A DNA stretch of 64,000 nt from Cribrihabitans_A pelagius (GTDB lineage: Bacteria; Pseudomonadota; Alphaproteobacteria; Rhodobacterales; Rhodobacteraceae): assembly GCF_048820915.1 (NCBI RefSeq), contig NZ_JBMERR010000018.1, positions 44,613-108,612 of the forward strand. The letters are read 5' to 3'. Under the pieces are notes generated by a model. That model ran no database searches, had not been told where the DNA came from, and saw nothing but the letters and a program-made list of their open reading frames with translations. How positions within the stretch are numbered: position 1 is the first letter of the stretch; every line of letters begins with the position of its first letter. Of the stretch, positions 1-7,409 are shown one piece after another. The translations under genes were made by a program, and so were the position numbers.

Positions 1-391
1 TTTCCGCCGCCGTCACCGCCGCAGGCAGCGCGCCGGTCACCGGCATCAGCGTGCCATCAAGCGACAGCTCCCCCAGCGCGATGGTCTCCGCCGCGGTTTC
101 CGGCGGCACGATGCCGATCGCGGCGAGCAGTGCCAGGGCGATCGGCAGGTCGAAGTGGCTGCCCTCCTTGGGCAGGTCGGCAGGCGAGAGGTTCACCGTG
201 ATGCGGCGCGAGGGCAGGGCGATGGACATGGCGGCAAAGGCTGCGCGCACCCGCTCGCGCGCCTCGCTCACCGCTTTGTCAGGCAGGCCGACGACGGAGA
301 AAGCGGGGAGGCCCGGGGCCACCGCGCATTGCACCTCGACAAGCCGGGCCTCGACCCCTTGGAAGGCAACGGTGTAGGCGCGTGAAATCAT
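1..391 (-). CDS. comM: YifB/ComM family Mg-chelatase-like AAA ATPase, N-terminal fragment
   Basis: Reading the minus strand from the ATG at 391 gives about 130 residues that run off the window edge without a stop. The protein opens MISRAYTVAFQGVEARLVEV and continues with the family hallmarks PGLPAFSVVGLPDKAVSEAR and LSPADLPKEGSHFDLPIAL, which form the LonB/Lon-protease-like S5-fold domain at the N-terminus of YifB/ComM. In this family the AAA+ Mg-chelatase domain follows, outside the window here. ComM is a hexameric helicase that promotes branch migration during natural transformation; in non-competent bacteria its role is less clear. Family assignment is from visible motifs. The partner GST gene lies on the same strand 131 bp upstream. 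Confidence 0.9.
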   Translation of the reverse strand, partial: MISRAYTVAFQGVEARLVEVQCAVAPGLPAFSVVGLPDKAVSEARERVRAAFAAMSIALPSRRITVNLSPADLPKEGSHFDLPIALALLAAIGIVPPETAAETIALGELSLDGTLMPVTGALPAAVTAAE

Positions 392-522
392 GGCTCCCCA
401 GGTTCCCTGTTCCCTTGTTCTGGGCAGCCATGCTCGGCAGTCGTGGTTTCCGAAAGGTTAACGCGCCGGGCGGCAGCGCGCGAATTCACGCAGTCTTGCC
501 GCTTGGCCCGGGCGTCCCGGTC

Positions 523-1218
523 TCAATCCAGTGTCGCCTTCAGAGACCAAGGCCGGCGCGGCAGGTCGAGCTTGTAGGGCTCGGGGTCATATTCCACCTC
601 CTGCGCCAGCGCCTGCCACCGCAAGACCGCCGGGTCGGACAGCAGCGCGCGGCAGTAAGCAAGGGTTGCGTCAGAGACCGGCAGCCCATAGCCGATAATC
701 CGCGCCGCCACCGGGGTGTAGAAGACATCGGCCAGCGAATAGGCGCCGAACAGCCAGCCCTCCGCAGCGCCCGAGACGGCCCGGGCATGGGCAAACAACG
801 TCTCGACCCGGGCAAGATCGCCGCGCACCGCCGGGGCGGGGTCAAAGCCCTCGTAGACATGCGCGAGCTGCATCGGGCAAGCGCTGCGCAGGGCACCGAA
901 ACCCGCCGCCATCTCCGCCGCCAGCCAGCGCGCGGTTGCGCGGGCGGCAGGGTCCGCAGGCCAGAGCCCGGCCTCCGGGTGGCGCTCGGCCAGGGTTTCG
1001 GCAATGGCGAGGCTTTCGCCCACCACCGTGCCCTCGGGCGTGCGCAGCGCGGGCACCAGCCGGGCCGGCGCCAAATGCGCCAAGTCCCGCGCCATCGTGC
1101 CGGAGTAAAGCCCCACCATGTGAACCCGGTGGGGCAGGGAGAATTTTTCGAGCATGAGCCAGCCGCGCAGGGACCAGCTGGAGAACATGCGATCGCCGAT
1201 ATAAAGGTCATATGTCAT
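523..1218 (-). CDS. Glutathione S-transferase family protein
   Basis: A 231-residue protein with an N-terminal thioredoxin-like domain (YIGDRMFSSWSLRGWLML, where the SxWSLR stretch sits in the glutathione-site loop) followed by the conserved GESLAIAETLAERHP segment, in which E-S binds the gamma-glutamyl group of glutathione. The C-terminal half (about residues 90-225) is the helical GST domain. Length is typical of cytosolic bacterial GSTs. The substrate is not predictable. The start ATG at 1218 lacks a strong Shine-Dalgarno sequence. The gene stands alone, 58 bp downstream of the cobalamin-type pair and in the same orientation, so weak readthrough is possible. Confidence 0.88.
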   Translation of the reverse strand: MTYDLYIGDRMFSSWSLRGWLMLEKFSLPHRVHMVGLYSGTMARDLAHLAPARLVPALRTPEGTVVGESLAIAETLAERHPEAGLWPADPAARATARWLAAEMAAGFGALRSACPMQLAHVYEGFDPAPAVRGDLARVETLFAHARAVSGAAEGWLFGAYSLADVFYTPVAARIIGYGLPVSDATLAYCRALLSDPAVLRWQALAQEVEYDPEPYKLDLPRRPWSLKATLD

Positions 1219-1276
1219 GCCGTGACGCTAGCGCGGCGGCGGGGTTTTCAGAACGGAATGTTTGTGATGCAGAGGC

Positions 1277-1867
1277 TCACGGACGGTGATTGATCCGCCC
1301 GCAGCGCCAGCCCGCGGGGCCGGAGGCAAGCTCCGTGACCGAGAGGTTGTCGATCTTGTGGCCAAATGCCTGCAAGGCCGTGAGGCCCGCGGCGCGCTGG
1401 ATCTGGGTCAGGATCTGGCCGAAATGGCCAACCACGATCAGGTCATGCCCGGCATGGGCGGCCAAGAGCCCGTCCACCGCAGCGTTCACCCGGGCGCAGG
1501 TCTGATGCCAGCTTTCGCCGCCAGGCGGGGTGCTGTCGCCGGGCTCATCCCAATAGGCGCGGATGCGGGCCGGGTCCTCGGCATCCACCTCCTGCCAGCT
1601 GCGCATCTCCCAGGCGCCGAAATGGATCTCCCGCAGCCCATGCAGATCCGGCAGGCGGCGGCGGCCGCCCGCAAGCGCAGCGGCGGTATCACCCGCGCGG
1701 CGCAGGTCCGAGGCCACCACCAGCGCCTCCGGGGGCAGATACTCCGACAGCCGCTGCAGCGCGGCGGTATCCGAGAGGTCGGCGGCGAGATCGGTCCAGC
1801 CCACCATGCCCTTGGCATGGGTGGGCCCGTGCCGCACCAGGAACAGCCGGGTCTCCGCGCGGCTCAT
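1277..1867 (-). CDS. Histidine phosphatase family protein, probable alpha-ribazole phosphatase-like
   Basis: A 196-residue member of the histidine phosphatase (phosphoglycerate-mutase-like) superfamily. The catalytic motif LVRHGPTH lies at residues 10-17, with His13 the expected phospho-acceptor. A second conserved block, VASDLRRAGDTAAAL, carries the phosphate-binding Arg; LREIHFGAWEMRSW is the usual middle motif; and IVVGHFGQI supplies the second catalytic His. It overlaps cobP by 4 bp (ATGA), implying translational coupling. This context suggests a CobC-like role, removing phosphate from alpha-ribazole phosphate or an adenosylcobalamin phosphate late in B12 assembly. The fold is seen directly; the B12 substrate is inferred from neighbourhood only. 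Confidence 0.85.
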   Translation of the reverse strand: MSRAETRLFLVRHGPTHAKGMVGWTDLAADLSDTAALQRLSEYLPPEALVVASDLRRAGDTAAALAGGRRRLPDLHGLREIHFGAWEMRSWQEVDAEDPARIRAYWDEPGDSTPPGGESWHQTCARVNAAVDGLLAAHAGHDLIVVGHFGQILTQIQRAAGLTALQAFGHKIDNLSVTELASGPAGWRCGRINHRP

Positions 1868-2385
1868 GCGGGCGGCCCCTTCAGCACCAGCGGCAGCCCG
1901 GCGGTCACCTGCACCACACGGTCCGCCTGTGCCGCCAGCGCGATGTTGAGCCGGCCCTGCGCCTCGCGGAACTGCCGCGCCAGCCGGTTCTCCGGCACGA
2001 TGCCCAGCCCGGTTTCGTTAGAGACGATCACCAGCTCCGAGGCGCAACCTTCAATTGCAGAGAGCAGCGCTTCCTGGGCTGCGGCAAGGCCGTTGCCCGC
2101 CAGCAAGTGGCTGGTCAGCCACATGGTGGCGCAGTCCATCAGGCAGATCTGGCCGGGCGCAAGTGCGCCCAGAACGCGGCCTGCATCCTGCGGCTCTTCA
2201 ACAGTGGTCCACCCGGGGCCTCTTTGTTTCACGTGGCGTGACACTTTTGCCGCCATTTCACCATCAAGGACTTGTGAAGTTGCCCAATAAACCCTGTCTT
2301 TTCCGCTGCTTGCGCAAAGGCTCTCGGCATAGGCCGATTTTCCCGATGCGGCCCCGCCCAGAATAAATGTGACATTTAGCGGCAA
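1864..2385 (-). CDS. cobP: Bifunctional adenosylcobinamide kinase / adenosylcobinamide-phosphate guanylyltransferase
   Basis: A 173-residue CobU/CobP protein that phosphorylates adenosylcobinamide and then transfers GMP to give AdoCbi-GDP in the nucleotide-loop branch of B12 synthesis or salvage. The Walker A loop GGAASGKS is at residues 10-17. Later come the family blocks SRHVKQRGPGWTTVEEP (with the guanylylated His region), LMDCATMWLTSHLL and SNETGLGIVPENRLAR. The open frame begins with TTG at 2385; no ATG or GTG lies upstream in frame close by, and an AAGGG precedes the TTG by 8 bases, so TTG appears to be the true start. It is the first gene of a two-gene unit with the histidine phosphatase. 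No cobalamin-riboswitch B12-box is visible upstream. Confidence 0.93.
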   Translation of the reverse strand: MPLNVTFILGGAASGKSAYAESLCASSGKDRVYWATSQVLDGEMAAKVSRHVKQRGPGWTTVEEPQDAGRVLGALAPGQICLMDCATMWLTSHLLAGNGLAAAQEALLSAIEGCASELVIVSNETGLGIVPENRLARQFREAQGRLNIALAAQADRVVQVTAGLPLVLKGPPA

Positions 2386-2668
2386 TTTTATTACCCTTGA
2401 AGTACTGAAGCCGTTCCTGTGGGTAACCGCGGGGCCCGGTTAAGACAAGAGACCGCAGCACCCCCGGGGTTCCACTCGTCAAGCCGGGGAGGTCTGTAAA
2501 AGGGCCAAAGATCATTTTCACGAGATATTTTTGGCCCGTGGATGTGTGCCCCGCCAGCTTGGGGCAAGGTCCGCCGCGCCAGCTGCAGAACATGGGTGTA
2601 CCGGGCCCAATGTAATCCAAGCGCTGCCTCAGGACGTAGTTTGTTAAACAGTTTCCGGGGGGAGAAAC
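2386..2668. other. Divergent intergenic region between cobP and rpoH2
   Basis: This 283-bp spacer separates two divergent genes and must hold both promoters. It contains one copy of a short motif that recurs in the window (AGATATTTTTGGCC at about 2523-2536). About 60 bp before rpoH2 the + strand reads TAATCC, then 17 bases, then GTAGTT, loosely resembling an ECF (RpoE-type) promoter; this is speculative. A good ribosome binding site (GGGGAGAAAC) directly precedes the rpoH2 ATG. I see no credible gene here. Confidence 0.5.
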
Positions 2669-3547
2669 ATGCCACTTGATCACGCGACAGAAAACCCGTT
2701 GCCGAAACAGGCGATGAAGGCCGAGCTTTTGGATGCCGAAACCGAGTTGCGCCTGGCCTATGCCTGGCGCGACGACCGCGATGTGGAATCGCTGCACCGC
2801 CTGATCAACGCCTACATGCGGCTGGCAATCTCCATGGCCGCCAAGTTCAAGCGCTACGGCGCGCCGATGAATGACCTGATCCAGGAGGCGGGGCTGGGGC
2901 TGATGAAGGCCGCCGACAAGTTCGACCCGGACCGCGGCGTGCGGTTCTCCACCTATGCGGTGTGGTGGATCAAGGCCTCGATCCAGGACTACGTGATGCG
3001 CAACTGGTCGATGGTGCGCACCGGCTCGACCTCCTCGCAGAAATCGCTGTTCTTCAACATGCGCCGCGTGCAGGCCCAGCTGGAACGCGCGGCGCGCGCC
3101 TCGGGCGAGCGGCTGGACCAGCACCAGCTGCACCAGAAGATCGCCAGCGAAATCGGCGTGCCGCTGCGCGACGTCGAGATGATGGAGGGGCGGCTCTCGG
3201 GCGCGGACTTCTCGCTCAACGCGGTGCAATCCTCCGACGAGGACGGCCGCGAGTGGATCGATGCGCTGGAAGACGAAAGCTCCCAGGCGGACGAGCTGGT
3301 GCAGGCCCGCCACGACCGCCGCCAGCTGCGCAAATGGCTGGTGTCGGCGCTGCAGTCGCTGAATGACCGCGAGCGCTTCATCATCACCGAACGCAAGCTG
3401 CGCGAGCGGCCGCGCACGCTGGAAAGCCTCGGCACCGAACTGGGCCTCTCCAAGGAGCGGGTGCGGCAGCTGGAGGCGGGGGCCTTCCAGAAGATGCGCA
3501 AATGCCTTGAAAGCCAGTCGCGCGAGGTGCAAAGACTGCTTTCATGA
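2669..3547 (+). CDS. rpoH2: RNA polymerase sigma-32 family factor, RpoHII type
   Basis: A 292-residue group 3 heat-shock-type sigma factor. Region 2 is clear (LINAYMRLAISMAAKFKRYG, DLIQEAGLGLMKAADKFDP, RFSTYAVWWIKASIQDYVMR), followed by the RpoH-box-like QKSLFFNMRR at residues 124-133. Region 4 near the C-terminus includes LNDRERFIITERKL and the helix-turn-helix TELGLSKERVRQLE. Alphaproteobacteria of this group usually carry RpoHI (heat) and RpoHII (singlet oxygen / oxidative stress). The RTGSTSSQK sequence before the box and coupling to a ChaN-like gene make me favour RpoHII, an inference from remembered gene order rather than a phylogeny. It overlaps the next gene by 4 bp, so the two are translationally coupled. 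Confidence 0.93.
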   Translation: MPLDHATENPLPKQAMKAELLDAETELRLAYAWRDDRDVESLHRLINAYMRLAISMAAKFKRYGAPMNDLIQEAGLGLMKAADKFDPDRGVRFSTYAVWWIKASIQDYVMRNWSMVRTGSTSSQKSLFFNMRRVQAQLERAARASGERLDQHQLHQKIASEIGVPLRDVEMMEGRLSGADFSLNAVQSSDEDGREWIDALEDESSQADELVQARHDRRQLRKWLVSALQSLNDRERFIITERKLRERPRTLESLGTELGLSKERVRQLEAGAFQKMRKCLESQSREVQRLLS

Positions 3548-4413
3548 CCGCCCCGTTGCAGGCACTGAAGGCTCTCACGGGCGCCGCCGTTCTGGCGGCG
3601 CTTGTTGCGTTTGGGCCGGCCGCGTCCGGAGTGGTTGCGGAAGAGGCGGCAGGGACGGCAGAGGCGGCAGACCTGAAGCAAGCCGCCGCACGGCTCTCGG
3701 CGGCCGATGCGGTTCTTCTGGGCGAGGTGCATGACAATCCGCAGCATCATCTGAACCAGGCGGCGCTGCTGCGTGCCTTGAGGCCGCGGGCGGTGGTCTG
3801 GGAAATGCTCTCGCCCGCCCAGGCCGCCGGGTTGACGCCGGACCTGATACAGGATGCGGCCGCGCTGGCCCGCCGCCTGGACTGGGCTGCTTCCGGCTGG
3901 CCGGACTTTGCGCTCTACGCGCCGGTCTTCGCCGCCGCCGGTGACGCGCGCCACTACGGCGCGCTCCTGCCGCGCACCGCGGCGCGGGCGGCGCTTGAGC
4001 GGGGGGCGGCGGGGTATTTCGGCCCTGAGGACGCCGCTGGTCTGGGCCTGCTGGCGGCGCTGCCGCCAGCCGAACAGGCAGCGCGCGAGGCGGAGCAGAT
4101 GGCGGCTCATTGCGGCGCGCTGCCGGCAGAGATGCTGCCCGGTATGGTGGAGATCCAGCGCCTGCGCGACGCCCGGCTGGCGTCCGAGGCGGCGCGGGCC
4201 CTGGCAGAGACCGGCGGCCCTGTGGCGGTGATCACCGGCAACGGCCATGCCCGGAGCGACCGCGGCATCGCCGTCTATCTGGCGCGGCTGAACCCCGGGG
4301 CCACGGTCCTCAGCCTGGGGCAGTCCGAAGCGGGCCGGCTCGACGGCCGGTTCGACGTGGTGCTGGACGCTCCCGCCGCACCCCGGTCCGATCCTTGCAC
4401 GGCCTTCCGGTGA
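3544..4413 (+). CDS. ChaN family (haem/iron-associated) exported protein
   Basis: A 289-residue protein with an N-terminal hydrophobic export segment (about residues 9-31, ending near VVAEEAA). The ChaN fold signature LGEVHDNPQHH is at residues 59-69, and VITGNGHARSDRGIAVYL near the C-terminus is the second hallmark block carrying a conserved His. Campylobacter ChaN is a haem-binding lipoprotein; this protein lacks an obvious lipobox Cys, so a soluble periplasmic form is more likely. Its ATG overlaps the rpoH2 stop (ATGA), tying expression to the stress sigma factor. Role in metal or haem handling under oxidative stress is an inference from family and context. Confidence 0.83.
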   Translation: MTAPLQALKALTGAAVLAALVAFGPAASGVVAEEAAGTAEAADLKQAAARLSAADAVLLGEVHDNPQHHLNQAALLRALRPRAVVWEMLSPAQAAGLTPDLIQDAAALARRLDWAASGWPDFALYAPVFAAAGDARHYGALLPRTAARAALERGAAGYFGPEDAAGLGLLAALPPAEQAAREAEQMAAHCGALPAEMLPGMVEIQRLRDARLASEAARALAETGGPVAVITGNGHARSDRGIAVYLARLNPGATVLSLGQSEAGRLDGRFDVVLDAPAAPRSDPCTAFR

Positions 4414-4596
4414 CACGCCCCCGCCTTGCGCAGCAAGGCGCCCGGCCCACCGCCGCCAAGGCCCGAGAGGGCCTGCGGGGGCGGGAGCGCTCCGCAGGTG
4501 CGGGCGCCGGGCAGGGCGGGGGAACGGGGAAAAGGCGTTTCCTCTTGCGGCCCTGCACGGTACAGTCGGCGCCGGTGCAACGGCAGGGGCGCGCAG
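4414..4596. other. GC-rich spacer with inverted repeats before coaBC
   Basis: This 183-bp gap contains imperfect palindromes, for example GGCCCGAGAGGGCC and the pair CTGCGGGGGC/GCTCCGCAGG. It also contains GGCGCCCGGCCCA, which resembles GC-rich intergenic segments near 25,950 and 36,090. An upstream in-frame extension of coaBC would read through these repeats and is rejected as coding because it has neither homology nor a ribosome binding site. Confidence 0.45.
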
Positions 4597-5793
4597 ATGC
4601 TGGCTGGCAAACATATTCTTCTGATCATCGGCGGCGGCATCGCGGCCTATAAATCGCTGGAGCTGATCCGCCGCCTGCAAGACCAGGGCGCGCGGGTGAC
4701 GCCGGTGCTGACCCGCGCGGGCGAGGAGTTCGTGACCCCGCTGTCGGTTGCGGCGCTGGCGGGAGCGGCGGTGCACCGCGATCTCTTCGACCTTACTGCC
4801 GAAGCCGAGATGGGCCATATCCAGCTGTCGCGCAGCGCCGGCCTCCTGGTGGTGGCACCCGCCACCGCCGATTTGATGGCGAAGATGGCGCAGGGCCACG
4901 CCAACGACCTCGCCTCGACCCTTCTGCTCGCGACCGACACGCCGGTGCTGCTGGCGCCTGCAATGAATGTTCGCATGTGGGACCACCCGGCCACCCGGCG
5001 CAACCTCGCCACGCTGAAGGCGGATGGCGTTGCCACCGTGGGCCCGAACGAGGGCAGCATGGCCTGCGGCGAATACGGCCCCGGCCGCATGGCGGAGCCC
5101 GATGAGATCGTCGCGGCCATCGCGGCCCGGTTCGCGGAAGGCCCGCTGCACGGCAAGCGCATCCTCGTCACCTCCGGCCCGACGCATGAACCGATCGACC
5201 CGGTACGCTACATCGCCAACCGCTCTTCGGGTGCGCAGGGGGCGGCGGTGGCCCGTGCTCTGCGCGACCTGGGTGCGGAAGTGGTGTTCATCACGGGCCC
5301 GGCAGCGGTCGGCCCCCCCGAGGGCGTGCAGGTGGTGGCGGTGGAAACCGCGCGCGAAATGGCGGCCGCGGTTGAGGCGGCGCTGCCTGCCGATGCCGGC
5401 GTCTTTGCCGCGGCAGTGGCGGACTGGCGGGTGGCGGGCGCCTCGGACCGCAAGCTGAAGAAATCGAAGGACGGCCTGCCCGCGCTGGAATTTGCCGAGA
5501 ATCCCGACATCCTGAAGACGGTGTCGCAAATGGAGACCGGGCGGCCGCCGCTGGTGGTCGGTTTCGCTGCGGAGACCAACGACGTGGTCGAAAACGCCGC
5601 CGCCAAGCGGCTGCGCAAGGGCTGCGACTGGATAGTCGCCAATGATGTCTCGCCCGCGACCGGCATCATGGGCGGCAGCGAAAACGCGGTGACGCTGATT
5701 TCGGACCAGGGCCCGGAAGCCTGGCCGCGCATGGGCAAGGATGCGGTCGCACGCCAGCTGGCAGAGCGGATCGCGGCGGCGCTGGCCGGGTGA
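4597..5793 (+). CDS. coaBC: Bifunctional phosphopantothenoylcysteine decarboxylase / phosphopantothenate-cysteine ligase
   Basis: A 398-residue two-domain enzyme of coenzyme A synthesis. The N-terminal flavoprotein CoaC half opens KHILLIIGGGIAAYKSLELI and contains the catalytic-loop block APAMNVRMWDHPAT plus EGSMACGEYGPGRM with the active-site Cys. The C-terminal CoaB half starts near residue 187 with KRILVTSGPTHEPIDPVRYI, then NRSSGAQG and the dimer-loop KLKKSKDGL. The ATG at 4597 is chosen because the conserved N-terminus begins there; the frame stays open upstream but has no homology. dut follows after 37 bp and probably shares the transcript. Confidence 0.96.
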   Translation: MLAGKHILLIIGGGIAAYKSLELIRRLQDQGARVTPVLTRAGEEFVTPLSVAALAGAAVHRDLFDLTAEAEMGHIQLSRSAGLLVVAPATADLMAKMAQGHANDLASTLLLATDTPVLLAPAMNVRMWDHPATRRNLATLKADGVATVGPNEGSMACGEYGPGRMAEPDEIVAAIAARFAEGPLHGKRILVTSGPTHEPIDPVRYIANRSSGAQGAAVARALRDLGAEVVFITGPAAVGPPEGVQVVAVETAREMAAAVEAALPADAGVFAAAVADWRVAGASDRKLKKSKDGLPALEFAENPDILKTVSQMETGRPPLVVGFAAETNDVVENAAAKRLRKGCDWIVANDVSPATGIMGGSENAVTLISDQGPEAWPRMGKDAVARQLAERIAAALAG

Positions 5794-5797
5794 AAGT

Positions 5798-5825
5798 GAG
5801 TATTTTCGGCAAGATGACGAGGGGG
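5798..5825 (+). repeat. Short recurrent intergenic motif (GAGTATTTTCGGCAAGATGA)
   Basis: The coaBC-dut gap carries GAGTATTTTCGGCAAGATGA just upstream of the dut ribosome binding site. Related sequences occur near 2523, at 9447-9477 and on the minus strand at 34060-34096. The shared core is a purine followed by GTATTTT or GATATTTT and then GGC or CGC. Function is unknown. Confidence 0.5.
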
Positions 5826-5830
5826 CGGTC

Positions 5831-6286
5831 ATGGTGACCATAAGGCTGATCCACGACGAAGGCGCCGATACCGGCGTGCCGCTGCCGTCCTACGAGACCG
5901 CGGGCGCTGCGGGCGCTGATCTGCGCGCCAATCTGCCGGACCGCGGCGAGATCCGCTTGGCACCCGGCGCGCGGGCGCTGGTGCCCACCGGCCTGAGGAT
6001 CGAGATTCCGCAAGGTTACGAGGTGCAGATCCGGCCGCGCTCTGGATTGGCTCTGAAACACGGGCTGACCCTGCCCAACACCCCCGGCACCATCGACAGC
6101 GATTACCGCGGGCCGCTCGGAGTGATCCTGATGAACGCGGGGCAGGAGAGCTTCTCAATCACCCACGGCGCCCGCATCGCGCAAATGGTGGTGGCACCGG
6201 TGCTGCAGGCTTGTTTCGAGCTGGCCGAAGGCCTGAGCGAGACCACCCGCGGCCGCGGTGGCTTCGGTTCGACCGGGACCGGCTGA
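5831..6286 (+). CDS. dut: dUTP diphosphatase (trimeric dUTPase)
   Basis: A 151-residue trimeric dUTPase, hydrolysing dUTP to dUMP and pyrophosphate and so keeping uracil out of DNA. Motif 1 is AGAAGADLRA (residues 24-33), motif 2/3 RPRSGLALKHG (68-78) with GTIDSDYRG (86-94) containing the uracil-pocket and catalytic Asp, and the flexible C-terminal P-loop-like motif 5 is RGGFGSTG. Length matches the E. coli enzyme. The ATG at 5831 has a purine-rich GAGGGGGCGGT upstream and starts the conserved beta strand. The stop codon overlaps the start of the next gene (TGATG). Confidence 0.97.
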   Translation: MVTIRLIHDEGADTGVPLPSYETAGAAGADLRANLPDRGEIRLAPGARALVPTGLRIEIPQGYEVQIRPRSGLALKHGLTLPNTPGTIDSDYRGPLGVILMNAGQESFSITHGARIAQMVVAPVLQACFELAEGLSETTRGRGGFGSTGTG

Positions 6287-7341
6287 TGCTGGCGGTTCTG
6301 GGCATTGCCGGGCTGATCTGGTGGGGCGGCCGCCTGGCCGGGCTGGAGACGCCCTTGCGGCTGGCGCTGCTTGGGCTTCTGTTCGCCGCGGTGATTGCCG
6401 TGCAGCTGACCCTGCCCGCGGGCAGCCCGCTGCGTGAGGCCACCGGCGGCTCCCCGGCGCCCTGGCTGATGCTCGCAGGCTTTGGCGCTCTTGCAGCGCT
6501 GTACGGCCGTGTTGTCGCCGGGCTGAAGGCGCGCGCGCAGGCGGGCGAAGCGGAGGCTGCCGTTCAGGCCGGCCAGGTGGCGTTTTCCGAGACCGAGCTG
6601 GACCGCTATGCCCGCCACATCGTGCTGCGCGAGGTGGGGGGCGCAGGGCAAAAGAAGCTGAAAGCAGCGAAGGTGCTGGTGATCGGCGCCGGCGGGTTGG
6701 GCGCACCCGCGCTGCAATACCTCGCCGCGGCCGGTACCGGCACTATCGGGGTGATCGACTTCGATATTGTGGAAAACGCCAACCTGCAGCGTCAGGTGAT
6801 CCACCGGGATACCGATATCGGCATGCCAAAGGTGTTTTCTGCCCAGGCCGCGATGCTGGCACAGAACCCCTACGTCACCGTGCGCCCCTATCACCGCCGC
6901 CTGAGCGAAGAGATCGCGGAGGAGCTGTTTGCCGAGTATGATCTGATCCTCGATGGGACCGACAACTTCGCCGCCCGCTACCTCGCCAACCGAGCCGCGG
7001 TGAAACTGGGCAAGCCCCTGATATCGGGCGCGCTGTCGCAATGGGAGGGGCAGCTTTCGCTGTTCCACCCGGACGCGGGCGGCCCCTGCTACCAGTGCAT
7101 CTTCCCCGAGGCGCCCGCCCCCGGCCTCGCACCCAGCTGCGCCGAGGCAGGCGTGATCGGCCCCCTGCCGGGCGTCATGGGGTCGATGATGGCGGTTGAG
7201 GCGGTAAAGCAGATCACTGGCGCCGGGGTACCTCTGCGCGGGGCGATGCTGATCTATGACGCGCTTTACGGCGAAACCCGCCGCATCGCGTTGAAGCCGC
7301 GGGCGGATTGCCCGGTCTGCGGCGGATTGGGCGCGTCCTAG
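6286..7341 (+). CDS. MoeB/ThiF/HesA family adenylyltransferase with N-terminal membrane anchor
   Basis: A 351-residue E1-like enzyme. The adenylation domain begins near residue 105 (SETELDRYARHIVLREVGG), has the nucleotide-binding loop IGAGGLGAPALQYL around residues 131-144, the acidic strand VIDFDIVENANLQRQ, and two zinc-binding pairs, CYQC and the terminal CPVC. These match MoeB, which adenylates the MoaD C-terminus for molybdopterin synthase, or ThiF for ThiS. Unusually, about 75 residues precede the domain and include two or three hydrophobic helices, implying membrane attachment. Translation is coupled to dut by a 1-bp overlap. Which sulphur-carrier protein it charges cannot be told from sequence alone. 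Confidence 0.88.
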   Translation: MLAVLGIAGLIWWGGRLAGLETPLRLALLGLLFAAVIAVQLTLPAGSPLREATGGSPAPWLMLAGFGALAALYGRVVAGLKARAQAGEAEAAVQAGQVAFSETELDRYARHIVLREVGGAGQKKLKAAKVLVIGAGGLGAPALQYLAAAGTGTIGVIDFDIVENANLQRQVIHRDTDIGMPKVFSAQAAMLAQNPYVTVRPYHRRLSEEIAEELFAEYDLILDGTDNFAARYLANRAAVKLGKPLISGALSQWEGQLSLFHPDAGGPCYQCIFPEAPAPGLAPSCAEAGVIGPLPGVMGSMMAVEAVKQITGAGVPLRGAMLIYDALYGETRRIALKPRADCPVCGGLGAS

Positions 7342-7409
7342 AGGTTCGTCGCAGCCTCTGGACGCCGCTGGCCTGCCCGCATAGCCTGCCCGCAAAGGAG
7401 GCTTCGAGC

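Noticed and set aside
2386..2668. Possible cobalamin riboswitch ahead of cobP
   Set aside because: No B12-box (GCCACTG-like) was found on the minus strand upstream of cobP.
2989..5841. A 950-residue open frame on the minus strand across rpoH2, chaN and coaBC
   Set aside because: It is antisense to three well-supported genes, has Arg/His/Gly-rich composition typical of GC-rich shadow frames and shows no domain.
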